Numbered from the stretch's first letter, positions 49,001-60,954 are shown. The stretch: 64,000 nt of DNA from Sipunculus nudus (GCA_026874595.1 CM049317.1:34365401-34429400), one strand, 5' to 3'. The notes: generated from the letters alone by a model not told the origin. Numbers and translations: made by a program.

Positions 49001-49836
49001 GAGTCCAGATTTTGGACAAAGTATAAAGTATACATTAAGCATACATATATATATGTGTTCTGTGTGAAAATTACAGTACTGATAGTACCAATTGGATTTC
49101 AACATCTTTATTGCTGTTGACTTACATTATCAAATTACAGTGGACAAATATATGTAGTGTAGGTGTATATATTCCAGTCAACAAGCATTATTTTTTGTTA
49201 CCTTACTATTTGAGTTATATTAAATGCAAAGTGATGCTGCATTTTTGTGTTTCCCATTTCCAAGTTAAAAATCAAATCTTGTAACCTGTTTTTTTTTATT
49301 TAGCAACATCTTACTAACCATTACCACTAGGTCTAGAATGTCAAAAATCTAGTCAGCTCAGTAATATCAGTTAAAGCACTGTCAGGCTCTGACACTCCGC
49401 AGCCGACATTATCGGCTGCCTAGAAACTTCCTTCATATAAACAAACAAACAGCCTGTGTGCTATGATATCCACGTTTTATGGCCAATTTTTATAAAAGCT
49501 CCAAGGGATGACCTTTTGTTTATAAAGGTTAGATAGGTGATTTGGCCCTTAAATAATATTCAAATTACAAAAATGTGACTTCAGGATTTTCAGCTCATTA
49601 TTGGACATTCAAGAGGGAACAATTCCGGTTTTACAGAACATAAGTTCAATCCAAACTATTAGCGATGGATAAAAGATCAGTGGAAGAATATGGGGTGGGG
49701 GGGGGGGGGGGGGTAGTTTGTGGACGGAGTAAGGTGGAGATCTATGTCTGTCTTATGACAGTTACAAGAAGTCAAGTCGAATAACATTTGTAATTTATCC
49801 CGACAATAATTAAAATGCTTTCTTGTTTCATCACAG

Positions 49837-50436
49837 CTGTAGAATCAAATGAGTGCGAAGGACTGTCAGATATTGTCTTCGTGGTTGATTCCTCTGCCTC
49901 AATTGGTCTACATAACTGGTTCTACACGAGGGCTTTTGTAGCGACGGTTGCTAAGCATCTCGATATTGGCGAGAACAAGACCCGGCTATCTGTGGTGACG
50001 TATGGCGACGACGCGCACCTGGACTTTAACCTCACCAGCTATTTCAATAAAACCTTGATGATGCAAGCAATAACCAGTATACCTTACGACGAAGGGCGCA
50101 CAAACACGCAGGGAGGCTTGGCTGTAGCTCGGACAGAGGCTCTCACTGAGGATTACGGTGAGCGACCGGACGCTCCAAACATAGTGGTCGTTATCACGGA
50201 CGGTGAAAGTAATATCCAACCCGAAAACACCATCCCGGAAGCAAACAGACTGAAACAGGAGAGTGACGCGACCGTCATCGTCATCGGGATCACGGATGAG
50301 GTGAATGAGGCAGAAGTCAGAGGAATAGCCTCTGACCCCGACAAGGTGGTGTACTCCGCAAATTTCAGCACCCTGGCTAGTATCGTTAGTGACGTATCGG
50401 AGCTGACGTGTCAAGAAGTAGAACCACCGCCGGGAG
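49837..50436 (+). CDS. Gene B, exon: von Willebrand factor A domain 1
   Basis: One exon carries the whole VWA domain: acceptor CATCACAG at 49836, donor GGGAG|GTAAGA, 600 bp (200 codons), phase 1-1. A cysteine-containing lead (NECEGLSD) is followed by FVVDSSASIG, with the MIDAS DxSxS starting at 49887. The MIDAS threonine is in TNTQGG (about residue 88) and the MIDAS aspartate in ITDGES (about residue 121), so metal-dependent ligand binding is expected. A closing cysteine near residue 194 can pair with the leading one. Four N-glycosylation sequons (NKT, NLT, NKT, NFS) support an extracellular position. A proline-rich hinge (PPPG) leads to the next TSR. The family is known from matrilins, integrins and collagens. 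The - strand frame 49986-50414 is a shadow. Confidence 0.95.
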
Positions 50437-50614
50437 GTAAGACTAATGCATAATATTCGTGCTAGTATTATTTATGTTTAATTTCAAGGGAAGGATGGCC
50501 ACATGAAATAAAGAAATATTATCATGCAAAATCTACGGAATCGATGAAATAACAAAAATAAGAGAAATGTGGCTTTACGAATATAGCGAAAGCTGAATCA
50601 ATGGGCTTGAGGAT

Positions 50615-50628
50615 GGGGGGGGGGGGGG
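50615..50628. repeat. G14 homopolymer
   Basis: A G run shortly after the VWA exon; a G17 run lies at 49697-49713 just before it. Confidence 0.9.
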
Positions 50629-51437
50629 ATAAAACGAGTTATTTCACTCAAATCATTGCGGATACTTATAACCACTCTCACCACATTTTTTTTCGACTAT
50701 ACGCTGCCCCTGGGCTGCTATTATACCCTTATCGGGTATTTTGGCGTGTTTTTATCCCTGTTTCTCAAAATACTAGTAGCTTTATTGATAATTCGGGTTC
50801 ACCCTAAAACCGGGATGTCACTGGTGTCATACCGAAATTATTGGTATACCTCAAATAGTGGTATTATGGAAAATATGGCTTTACGAATGCACGTATATCA
50901 ATACCTGACAATAATCTGAGAAAGCAATTTTATATTTGAAATCGACGAATATGAATATATAAACAAATAAAGCAAACCTCTCGTCCTTGCAACACCTCCT
51001 GTAATGACAGCGATTGTCGGTATGGTTTTCATGTGAACAATTGATACATTTTAATGAATGTGTTAGGACTTCTCAGAAACTATATGCTATAAACTTTAAT
51101 GTTTCAGTAATATAATCAAAACAAAATCGTATAAAATGTAAAATCTAACTTTTAAATCTTAACGGATTTATTACTGTGCCAATAATTATTTATATTCCCC
51201 TTTTGTAAGGCTAGAATAAGTTGATTCTTAGCCTGATCTACTTTATATTTTTTTTAACAAGTACATTTGATATGCATCATACTACAGTTCAATGTCATTG
51301 GAGGCAAGGGTTAGAGCGTTTCCTTGATCAGTCTTGCTAAATGACATAATTTTTTTCTAAATTCAGCAGGCCTAATCCTTTCACGAATAACCTGGTTACA
51401 CAGATAATCGACATACGTGTATATCTGTTTGCACCAG

Positions 51438-51584
51438 GTTGGTCAAAATGGGGGAACTGGGGTGAATGTTCTAAAGCGTGTAATACCGGCGAAAGGATCA
51501 GGCGCCGGGACTGCCCGGAGGGAAACACTTGTGAAGAGGGACCTGCGTATGAAAACGAAACTTGTAACACCCATCCTTGTCCAG
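51438..51584 (+). CDS. Gene B, exon: TSR 5 (cassette paralogue of gene A exons)
   Basis: Acceptor CACCAG at 51437 and donor CCAG|GTGAGA; 147 bp (49 codons), phase 1-1. It reads WSKWGNWGEC, CSKACNTG, RIRRRDC and ends CNTHPCP. It is closely related to the gene A exons at 302 and 5461, in both coding and flanking sequence. The serine after the third tryptophan is replaced by glycine, and the CxxTC fucosylation site is absent, as in gene A. The frame 51337-51603 on the - strand is a shadow. It is the first of five TSRs between the two VWA domains. Confidence 0.93.
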
Positions 51585-51853
51585 GTGAGACTCCATGCGA
51601 CATCTATTCGTGACAACTAACACTAAGTGCTTTGACAAGATATTAAAAGTGCAATTTGTAGTTAAGGTTTAATTTATGTCTCAAACTCTGGTAGGTATCA
51701 GATTTCATTCACAAAATTCCACGAGTTGTTTTGAACACTTCAAGCTACACCTTCGAAAGCATGAATAAATTCCGTCAACCTTATGTGCCGTGCATGGTTC
51801 ACACCACACAGGCCAGTGTTATTGAAACATTACATGTACACAGAGCACACCCC

Positions 51854-51998
51854 AACGGCCTATGTGGCCAATCACCTGGCCTGCTGAACAGGATGTAAGA
51901 TGAGAGGAATCGGAATTATTATTTTATTAATTTGTTATCTGCAAATGTACATATACTTAGTCAGGCCAACATCAAACAATGGGGGCGGTTTTCTTCCA
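51854..51998 (+). mobile_element. tRNA-derived SINE (family 1), internally deleted
   Basis: CCAACGGCCTATGTGGCC (head start) is joined directly to CAGGATGTAAGATGAGAGG and TGCAAATGTACATATACTTAG, then GGGGCGGTTTTCTTCC (tail). Position and flanks match the SINEs at 737 and 5997, so it is the orthologous insertion with a central deletion. Confidence 0.75.
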
Positions 51999-52706
51999 AC
52001 CAAAAAAAAAATAAAAATAAAAATAAAAAATCAGGTTCTACGGCTAATCCTTCTCCGAAGCCAAGAATTTAACCAGTATTTAAACATGTTTGATTTAAAT
52101 AAATTGTTTATGAATGGTCCAAATCAGATTAATCTCATTTCATTTTTTTTTTCAAAATAAACTTACCCCTTTACCTCAGTTAATTCCGAAGGTTCTTATA
52201 AAAAGAATGCTAAAGATATTACATGATTGGCAGAAAATCGTATTTTAATATTTTTATGTATATGCTGTTATTGTATTTCTACATGTGTATTCAATATTTT
52301 TATTCATAAATAGTTATTGAGAATCGCATACTAAATAGTTTTTATATTTTCAACTAAATTGTTTCTGGCCAGGTATAATTTGCTATTATAAAGATATCCT
52401 GTACAATCTTCTAAATTTATATAATTGTTATATCCATTTGAAGAAACTGCAAATTATGTCCTCTTTTCAACTAACATACCATTCTTATTAGACGGTTTCC
52501 TTAATTTCAGTCTTTAGAGGTTTCTCATTTAAATCAATTTTTTGTCTAAAGGTTTGGGTAGGTAGAAAAAAGACAAGTAACTATTGACATATTAAGTGTT
52601 TGAAAAGTTTTAACACTCGAATCGTTCTAACACAGGATTCTTAAATTTCTTGACTTGTTCTATATGGCAAGAGTTTAAGAGAATGTAAACATACTTATAC
52701 CATAAG

Positions 52707-52871
52707 TTCCTGCCACATGGGCTGCATGGTCATCCTGGGGACAGTGTAGCGTCTCCTGTGGAGGCGGAGTCCATGAAAGAAGTCGCTCCTGTAACGCTGG
52801 CTCCAGTGGTGTGAGGAATTGTTCAGGCAATGCTACAGACACCGGAATGTGCAACACATCACCATGCCCAG
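52707..52871 (+). CDS. Gene B, exon: TSR 6
   Basis: Acceptor ACCATAAG at 52706 and donor CCCAG|GTATTT; 165 bp (55 codons), phase 1-1. It reads WAAWSSWGQC, CSVSCGGG, RSRSC and ends NTSPCP. CSVSC is an O-fucosylation-type CxxSC. It differs from the next two copies at several residues (Ala for Thr in the ladder, His for Arg, Ser for Pro near residue 39, Met for Thr near the end). The - strand frame 52675-52857 is a shadow. Confidence 0.93.
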
Positions 52872-53570
52872 GTATTTATCCCCCATACAGTTATCCGAAA
52901 TTCACAGTCGCCAACACAAGGTGACTTCTTTTTATTAGATAAACACATTTTTTTCATATATTAAATTTTAGCATTCCGTAAACCTCAGCCAATTCTTACG
53001 TTTTTTATACAAAAATGAAAGAACGTTTAGTATCCCATTAGCTCAAGATGTCGAATTTTTTGCCGAAAATCGGACTTAAACTTTTTTTAAATGAATATGC
53101 TTAAACTGTATCTTGTTATGTATTTAAAGCTGTATCAAGTAGTTTCTACTAATACTGTAATTTTTAATCGCTTACTGAATAGCCCTGTTTAGCTACAACT
53201 TAAATAATTTCTGGACAGGTACAATATGCTGTAATAAAGATATTTTGTACAATCTTCTGAATTGTATATAATTTTTCAATCTGTTTCCAAGTACCGGAAC
53301 TTAATACCACTTCTTAAGTTATATATCATTCCTATTATGCGGTTACCTTAATCTCAATCATTAAGGGCTTCTCATTAAATTCGAATTTTGTCTGAAGGTT
53401 TAGGAAGGTAGAAAAAACAAGTAACTGTTGATATATTAGGCGTTTGCAAAGTTTTTACACTCGAATGGTTCTTAATTAATTAGTCTTAAATTCATCTGTA
53501 AAACATGTTCCCTAAACATTTTCTATATGGCAAGATGTATAAGAGAATCTAAACATACTTATACCTTTAG

Positions 53571-53735
53571 TTCCTGCCACATGGACTGCATGGTCATCCT
53601 GGGGACAGTGTAGCGTCACCTGTGGAGGTGGAGTCCGTGAAAGAAGTCGCTCCTGTAACGCTGGCTCTAGTGGTGTGAGGAATTGTCCAGGCAGTGCTAC
53701 AGACACCGGAACATGCAACACATCACCTTGTCCAG
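53571..53735 (+). CDS. Gene B, exon: TSR 7
   Basis: Acceptor CCTTTAG at 53570 and donor CCAG|GTATTT; 165 bp, phase 1-1. It reads WTAWSSWGQC, CSVTCGGG with a consensus CxxTC, RERSRSC, and six cysteines. An N-terminal VPAT linker comes from the phase-1 junction. It is the middle copy of the triplication and differs little from the third. Confidence 0.93.
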
Positions 53736-54423
53736 GTATTTATACCCCATACAGTTATCGGAAATTCACAGTCGCCAAAACAAGGTAACTTCTTTTTATT
53801 AGATAAACACATTTTTTTCATATTTGAAATTTAAGCAATCCCTAAACCTCAGTCGATTCTTACGTTTTTTTTTATACAAAAATGAAAGAACTTTTAGTAT
53901 CCAATCAGCTCAAGATGTCGAATGGTTGGACGGAAATCGGACTAAAACCTTTTAAATGCATATGCTTAAATTGTATCTCGTTATGTCTTTAAAGCTGTAT
54001 TAAGTATTTTCTACTTAAAATGTAATTAGTAATCGCATACTGAATAGCCCTGTTTAGCTACAACTTAAATAATTTCTGGCCATGTATAATATGCTGTAAC
54101 AATAATATTTTGTACAATGTTCTAAAATGTATATAATTTTTCAATCTGTTTCTAGGAACCGGAACTATACAATACTTTTTAAGTAATATTTCATTTATCT
54201 TAATCTCAATCATTAAGGGCTTCTCATTAACTTCAAATTTTGTATGAAGGTTTAGGAAGGTAGAAAAAAAACAGTAACTGTTGATATATTTGGCGTTTGC
54301 AAAGTTTTCACACTCGAATGGTTCTTAATTAATTAGTCTTAAATTCATCTGTAAAAAATGTTCCCTAAACTTTGTCTATATGGCAAGATGTATAAGATAA
54401 TCTAAACATACTTATACCTTTAG

Positions 54424-54588
54424 TTCCTGCCACATGGACTGCATGGTCATCCTGGGGACATTGTAGCGTCACCTGTGGAAGTGGAGTCCGTGAAAGAAGT
54501 CGCTCCTGTAACTCTGGCTCAAGTGGTGTGAGGAATTGTCCAGGCAATGCCACAGACTCCGGAACATGCAACACATCACCTTGTCCAG
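54424..54588 (+). CDS. Gene B, exon: TSR 8
   Basis: Acceptor CCTTTAG at 54423 and donor CCAG|GTATTT; 165 bp, phase 1-1. It reads WTAWSSWGHC-type ladder, CSVTCGSG, RERSRSC, with a closing CNTSPCP. It shows small changes from its neighbour (GS for GG, CNSGS for CNAGS, DSG for DTG). It keeps the NAT sequon (PGNAT) that TSR 7 lost (PGSAT). Confidence 0.92.
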
Positions 54589-55996
54589 GTATTTATCCTT
54601 CCAACAGTAATCGGAAATTTACAGCCGCCAATAATAGGTATCTTCATTTTATTGGATAAACACATTTTTTCACATTTGAAATTTAAGCATCTCCTGAACC
54701 TAAGTCAATTCCAACGTTTCTTATACAAAAAATGATGGAACTCTCAGTCTCCAATTTCCTTAACATGCCACATGATTGGCAGAAACTTGGAATTAAATAT
54801 TTAAATATATATGCTTAAACTGTTTCTCGTTCTGTCTTTATAGCAGCATCCAATATTTTCTACTTAAACTGTATTTGGGAATCTCATATTGAATAGTCCT
54901 GTTTACTTTAAACTAATATTTTTTTTCTGGCCAGGTACAATATTCTTTAATAAAGACTTCCTTTGCATCTTTATATTGTATGTCATTTTCCAATCCGTTT
55001 CTAGGACCGAAAATCAAGACTTTTTTTTTTAGTAACAGATTCTTATTATGGGTTTTCTAAATCTAAATCTTTTATATTCTCACATCAATATCGATTTCAA
55101 TTCGGACGACCTGCGCTTTTTTCCAGAGAGTCTATGATTATTTAATTTTCATCAATAACCCACGGGATCATAATAAGACTGGGTGTATTACATAGTGTTA
55201 AAATCAGGAGGGCAGTTCTCTGATAATTAGACCCCTTGGCCTCAAAATCGAGTTCTTCCTCTATGAATCTGCGAGTCATATGTGACAGGTCAAAGGTAAG
55301 GAGGAAAACTGACTGGAAGTACGTCCAAAACGTAAAAAAAGTGGGTTGTGCGGCATCTACCTTTCGCCCCTGGGTCTCAAATAGATAGTGGTAATTCTCT
55401 GTGGGTGGGAAAGCCATAAGTAAAAGATGAAAGCTTTTGGAAATACAGATAGACGGACGGACAGACGGAGGGAAAGAAAGGCGAACGGACAAGAAGACAC
55501 ACGGACGGAAGCGTCACTGTCTCCGCGCTGCAAATTCGTTTTCCAGATAATCAGAAAACGACAACGACAACTGTTGACTTTATAATAGAATGATCAATAG
55601 AAAATAGATACAATTTCTTCCTTGTCTGTCTCAGTGCTCATATTCATATTTTCCCCGCTCATAGCGCATAGAATATAGCCTGTGCACTTGTATTTCCTTA
55701 ACCAAATACATCTGTATGTGTTTTTTCTACAATTTAATTATATAGGAGTGTAGTTTTAGAACCTGTAAGGATTTGGTCTTGTTAAATGAGACAACTTATC
55801 TATACATTCAACAGGCCTAATCGGACAGTCGCTGCTTAATAAGAGTGATACGCATATCAATATCAGTCTCTTTATGTATATTCTTTATTCCTGCTCAATA
55901 TTAAAAGGTCATCAGTATATGATGGACTGATACCATATTGTATTTGCAACATTTTACACATATTGCACCCAAACGTTTCTGTATATTTGTATGCAG

Positions 55997-56146
55997 GCGG
56001 CTGGACAGAGTGGGGGAGCTGGAGTGAGTGTTCTAAACCGTGTAACCTCGGCCGGATGATCAGAGGCCGGGACTGCATGAACGGATACACGTGTGACGAG
56101 GGACCTGCGTTTGAATACAAACAATGTAACATCCATCCATGTCCAG
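55997..56146 (+). CDS. Gene B, exon: TSR 9
   Basis: Acceptor TATGCAG at 55996 and donor CCAG|GTGAGA; 150 bp (50 codons), phase 1-1. It reads WTEWGSWSEC, CSKPCNLG, MIRGRDC and ends CNIHPCP. It belongs to the 147-bp cassette type (302, 5461, 51438) but is more diverged and has one extra codon at the start (GG for G). The - strand frames over it are shadows. The intron that follows has received a retroelement insertion. Confidence 0.93.
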
Positions 56147-56329
56147 GTGAGAACACTTGCGATATCTGACATTAAGTCTTCGGGTCATAATATAAAAAAC
56201 TTAAAATCACAAGTGTGAATTTTAATCTGACTTTTTCAGTTGAAATTGATATCAAACTCTATGGCAGGTATTTGGTTTCATTCTACAAAATTTAGCCAGT
56301 GCTTCCCTACATGTCCAACACCGATGACA

Positions 56330-59320
56330 GACGTCACGCACAGTGCGCATGCCCAGTGAAAGGTCCTTTAAAATTATGGTGGCTCTGTTATATGGAGCCC
56401 TTCACTACACAACGCTAATTCAGTATTAATATCAGTATAAATGACCGTCATTCCTATATATCCTTGAAAACGAGAATTTATTAAAAAAAACTTATTTCAC
56501 AATGACTTTTGAAATGTTATGGTTAGCCCTAACCTCCTAGATAAATCAAATCCACACAGCTTATCATTTACCTAGTCTGAACCAACATATTTTCCTGTGA
56601 AATCAATTTAAAAAAAAAACACCTTGCACTAGGAGACCATGCTCGCTTAACATTTTCGGTGCGAGCGTGGCCTATGTTCTCTAATAATTTCTAGTCACAT
56701 GACTACAGTTTCAACAATCTTACGTCACAAAGACTTTGAAAGTTTTATTTCAGGTCTTAATTAGGAGAATAAAATACACCTGCATCAGTTAATCAACTAT
56801 AAGCGGTAATCGATGTGGTTGTACATATGTATAACTATTAGCAGCGGGGTTTACCATCTTTGCTACTATGAGCAAACGTAAAAAAAATATTAAAGAAGCA
56901 GCAGAGATACAAGTCGTTAAATAAACTACACACGGAGGTAATTCAAAATTACACTCCACCCAGGAGCCCGTCCGTGTATAACGCTGGTGCGCGAGGATTA
57001 CATATTGTGTGCCTGGAAAATGCTTTTGTTTTCCATCGACGAATTTGCCAGCCAGCTCCTTGTAAAACACTTTGAGCAATAGTTTGAATGTTCCTTTAAG
57101 ATTCGGTGATTCTAAGGGCCCGCTGCTTGTATGTCTTGAATTTGAGCGCCCGGTATACAGCTCGAAGCGTCGGTAACTAACTCTAGCTGGATGTTTGTGT
57201 AATTTGGCCCTCCCGTTCCAAGACGACACTGCGTTGAACCACTGTTATAAATCTTCCATAGTCCATGTGTATATCACCAGTTTGTCCTGCCATGTTGAAC
57301 GAGACTTAAGTATTCGATATAAGTTACGTAACATCAACTTTCCAGGAAGATACACTGGCCGGCGACACGAGCTAGAGCCCTAGCTGTTGCTGTTCCTGAA
57401 CGCAACATACGACTTAAATCCTGTTTCATAATATGTATCCTTCGTTTTAGGATATATACATCCACACATGACCATCACCATTTTTGTTTCAATCACAAAA
57501 CATATAAACTCTTATGAAGTTCTTTGGTTTAATGATGACTTTGACACGGAATCCAAGTGATCAAATTACATCTAAAAAATACTCAGTCTCGGATTGCAAT
57601 ATTGCTGGATCACAAATCAACAAAAAATCGTCCACAAATATAACAACTCGGAGACCTTGCTCCCTTTTTTACAACAAACTGGATCATCTTATATAAATGA
57701 TATGGCCACCATTATAACTATAAGGAAGACATCTCCACTGATAATACTTTCCACGCCACTGAAAACCTAAATATTTGTGTATTCCTTGGAAAATGGTACA
57801 TGTTGAAAACCTGATTTAATATATAAAATTAACAACAAATCATTTGGGCGTATTTGGTCAATAATTTCTTTGATGTCCTTATTGCAGAAGTTTGGTGGTA
57901 AGCTTTAGGCATTAAATAACCCTAGATCTGTTATAAGCCTATGTGAACTTGTTATTTCGGGACAGCGCCAATAGGCGACACATTATGTTGAATACGGCCC
58001 TCTTGTATTACATCTTCTTAACGGAATCACGGACCTCCCTATCCAGCAATTTACATTCCTCAATATCCAACATTTTATTGCTTAATATTTGATTGGCGCG
58101 GGGAGGGGGGTCGGGTTGCCATAGTACAGGAGGACACCATTTTTAATCCAATTTACAACTGTGGGAAAGCTGTTTTTTTTTTCCATTCTATTGTGCTTAA
58201 CTAATCGTTCAGATAACCACACCCTTTAGTACAGTACTATTTGTCATGACTAACTTGTCTGTACTGGTGAAACACTGTAAACAACGTTGAAAATGCAAAA
58301 ACATGTACATGTAAAACGCTGACATATGATGTTTCATCTTAAGCGTAATGCAATAAACATATGTCATATGCACACAGTTATGGAAACATGCATCAATTCA
58401 TGAGTCACTTGTATACACAGTTAAGACTCCTAAGAGGAGGTGGCTGGGCCCGTATACTGGATATTACGATTCGTATGTTGAAGAATTTATCTGGAATGTA
58501 ACCCCTTTCACGTGACTGTCCTCTCGTCCCAGTTGACCTCTTTCGCGTCCTTGCAGTATTTGTGTTCGCAAACTATAGAACTTGACAGCTGTCCTCAAAT
58601 GCTCCAAAAATTGACTATTCAAAATCGACTATTTGTATTGAAGGCTCCTGAAAACAATTTCACGAATCATTCATCGAAATTACTTTGAACCTGCAGGGCT
58701 GCTGATCCGCCTGAATATATCTCAGATGGGCAAACAAAATTGTAAGCTGTTGAATCAGCGATTTCTTGCCAAGCGAGTTATTGGTGGCGGGTATCGTTTC
58801 AGTGCAATCAATATATCTACCAGAACTACTTTGGGTATTGAACACTGGTTGGTCCATTCCTCGTATACCCATGCGGGAATCGTGCATCTTGTGATCAGAC
58901 GTTGGTTTAACACCTCTTAATGAGTCTTTAATAGCATGATATTCCTCCTGTTAAGGAAACTTGGGGGGCATTGGAAGGCACTTTTTAACTTCCGGGACTC
59001 CCGTCCGGCACTAGGTCTGTTGTAGCAAAGCCTGAATTTGATACATTTCTGTCTGGCTCGACTCAAGATTTTGAACTACTAGTGAGCTGTATACGTGACG
59101 CAATGGTGTTTTCGTCTGACTCAAGTTTCTGACTTTTAAATCTAGTCTTAAGAGTTTATTCTCTGCTCATTTGTAAACACCGCAGCGTCCAAATGATCAG
59201 TCTGTGAATGAGAAAGTTAAGTTTGCCTTCAATATCTCCGATAATTTTCTGTCAGCTGCCAGCAGCAATCTCGCTCGTGAATTGCTTATAACTAAGATAC
59301 CACGCTCGCTTACGACTTCC
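56330..59320 (-). mobile_element. Approximate extent of an insertion carrying a DIRS/Ngaro-like element
   Basis: The cassette intron after TSR 9 runs to about 56330 and resumes with the SINE 3' end at about 59320; the 3 kb between has no cassette homology. Related 30-bp words containing CGCTCGCTTA(A/C)...TTCGGTGCGA occur at about 56640 and 59302 in the same orientation, which could be split direct repeats of a tyrosine-recombinase retroelement. The open frame 56789-57229 (- strand, 146 codons) lies downstream of the RT region but I recognise no domain in it. Confidence 0.5.
57460..58080 (-). pseudogene. Reverse transcriptase remnant, DIRS/Ngaro-like
   Basis: In several frames on the - strand, conserved RT blocks appear in order. 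These are an N-terminal EGRIQHNVSPIGAVPK segment near 57.98 kb, an SGFQHVPFSKEYT segment near 57.79 kb, and the catalytic FVDDFLLI box near 57.61 kb followed by LGFRV near 57.54 kb. Stops and frameshifts lie between the blocks, so it is inactive. The SGF-HVP-KEY spacing and FVDD in place of YxDD resemble DIRS/Ngaro tyrosine-recombinase retrotransposons more than LTR or LINE elements. The class assignment is moderate and no recombinase domain was identified. Confidence 0.6.
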
Positions 59321-59473
59321 GGTGCGACATTGCATGATTAACACCGAAATATAAAATGAGAGGAAGCGTATGATACTGCCATGTCAATTAGCCCAAAAAC
59401 GGGAATTGAGTTGTTCAGATAAACATATATTAAGTTAAACTAGCCTTAACAAATACAAGCGGTTACCTCATAC
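59320..59473 (+). mobile_element. tRNA-derived SINE (family 1), 3' half
   Basis: TAACACCGAAATATAAAATGAGAGGAAGCG and AACATATATTAAGTTAAACTAGC lead to the GCGGTTACCTCAT tail. The tRNA-like head is missing, probably removed by the insertion at its left edge. Cassette intron sequence continues to its right (59560-59900). Confidence 0.7.
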
Positions 59474-60071
59474 AAAAATAAGGTTAATTCCATAAGGTTA
59501 TACTGCACGACATGTTTTCTCTGCAACTCTATTTTTAATATATGGTTTATGCATTTCCAAATCAATGTAACCATCCCCTTAACCTTAGGGCTTTTCAATA
59601 TCTCTATTTTCCATAACCTTTCATAGCAGATCTGCTGCAAATATTGAAAAAAATATGCAGAAATCCTGATTTAGGACATTTTTATAGAAGCTTATAAACT
59701 ACAATTGTATCTCATTGTCTCTCCATAGCTGAACTTTTTTATAATTTAATAATGTCATTGAAATTGCCTACTTAATAATCTTGTTTATTTACAACTACCA
59801 TTATTTCTGGTCAATTAAAGATGCTGAAGTAATTCTAAAAATTTCTGTATTCTTTATCATTTTTTATTCCGTTTATAGAAACCGGGAATTAAGAATTTTT
59901 ATTTATATATCATTCTTATATTACGATTTCCTTAAAACTGGATATTTAAGGGTTACTTATAAATATTCAAGGATTTTCTTTCGGACAGCTGAACTTTTAT
60001 TTTCATGGAGACTATGATGGTTTAACTTTAGGGCCAGTACATTTTACATACTGAAATGAGAGATCGGAAAT

Positions 60072-60086
60072 GGGGGGGGGGGGGGG
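60072..60086. repeat. G15 homopolymer
   Basis: An uninterrupted G run followed by a short TA tract. Confidence 0.92.
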
Positions 60087-60099
60087 TATATATATCTTC

Positions 60100-60954
60100 T
60101 GACGTAGTACCGCAATGTAGTAAATATACGACATACAAATTATTTGACAGAGTTTAAAATGTGAATATATGCCGGTGTCATATAAAATTGGAATATTGAT
60201 ATAAATGTTTCTAGAAGACTTTCTCCTTATCGGGGCGTATAAAGGATTTAGAAAAGATTGGCTCATCTGTGGGCTGCAAGAATGGCAGTGAGATCTCGGA
60301 GTTGGCTCGAACATAATATATACATTTTATAAAATACTACAATCATACCACCAAATAATATCCTTTCCGTTGTTTCCATCCATCCTATCACATTTCCCCT
60401 TCAGTGAAATTATTGCATCGATCAACTTTCGGAGAAATACGAATCAATACAGCGAAATTAAGGTTTCGCAGGCTTACTGGTCTCGACACAGCATCCCTGT
60501 CCACAATATCGAATCCGTTTTGAACTCCATAATTAATCAAGTCTGTGTCCCCCATCATGAGTATTCATTAGTTATCTTACCCAGACGTCTGCTATTCTCG
60601 AGTGTTTTTTTTTTTTTCATAACCCTGGCATGAGCACACATACTCGAACTTGCTGTCCCCGAAATAACATCTCGCGACGGTGTTGGACTGCTCACTTTTT
60701 TTTTGGCATCCTTTGAGTGCCATCGGCCCACGTGGGAGGGGCAGCCCGCAGGTCTTGCGGTAGGCTTCTCGTATAATATTTCTTCACGAAGCAGCCAGAT
60801 CGATTGTAGGTGGCCAATGTTTGTACCCCACCGAAAGTAACGAAACTGCGGTACGCTTTATCCCATAAGAATACTTAAGCCTTTTTAGCTCAGCTGACTG
60901 TAAGTAATCTGAGCTATAGCGATCACCCTTTGTCCGGCGTCCACAAATCGTAAC
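60100..60954. other. Intron, no feature recognised
   Basis: Small chance frames only (60370-60633 +, 60012-60314 -). Confidence 0.45.

Larger units (their letters stand above)
52400..54960 (+). repeat. TSR exon-plus-intron tandem triplication (~0.86-kb unit)
   Basis: The exons at 52707, 53571 and 54424 are spaced 864 and 853 bp apart. The introns between them align along their length: TGGCAAGA near the acceptor, AGTAACTGTTGATATATT, ATCATTAAGGGCTTCTCATTAA and TTTTATTAGATAAACACATTTTTTTCAT. The second and third units are most alike, indicating stepwise unequal crossing over. Confidence 0.9.

Noticed and set aside
56789-57229. 146-codon frame on the - strand as a host exon
   Set aside because: No recognisable domain, it lies inside the retroelement insertion, and it is on the opposite strand to gene B.
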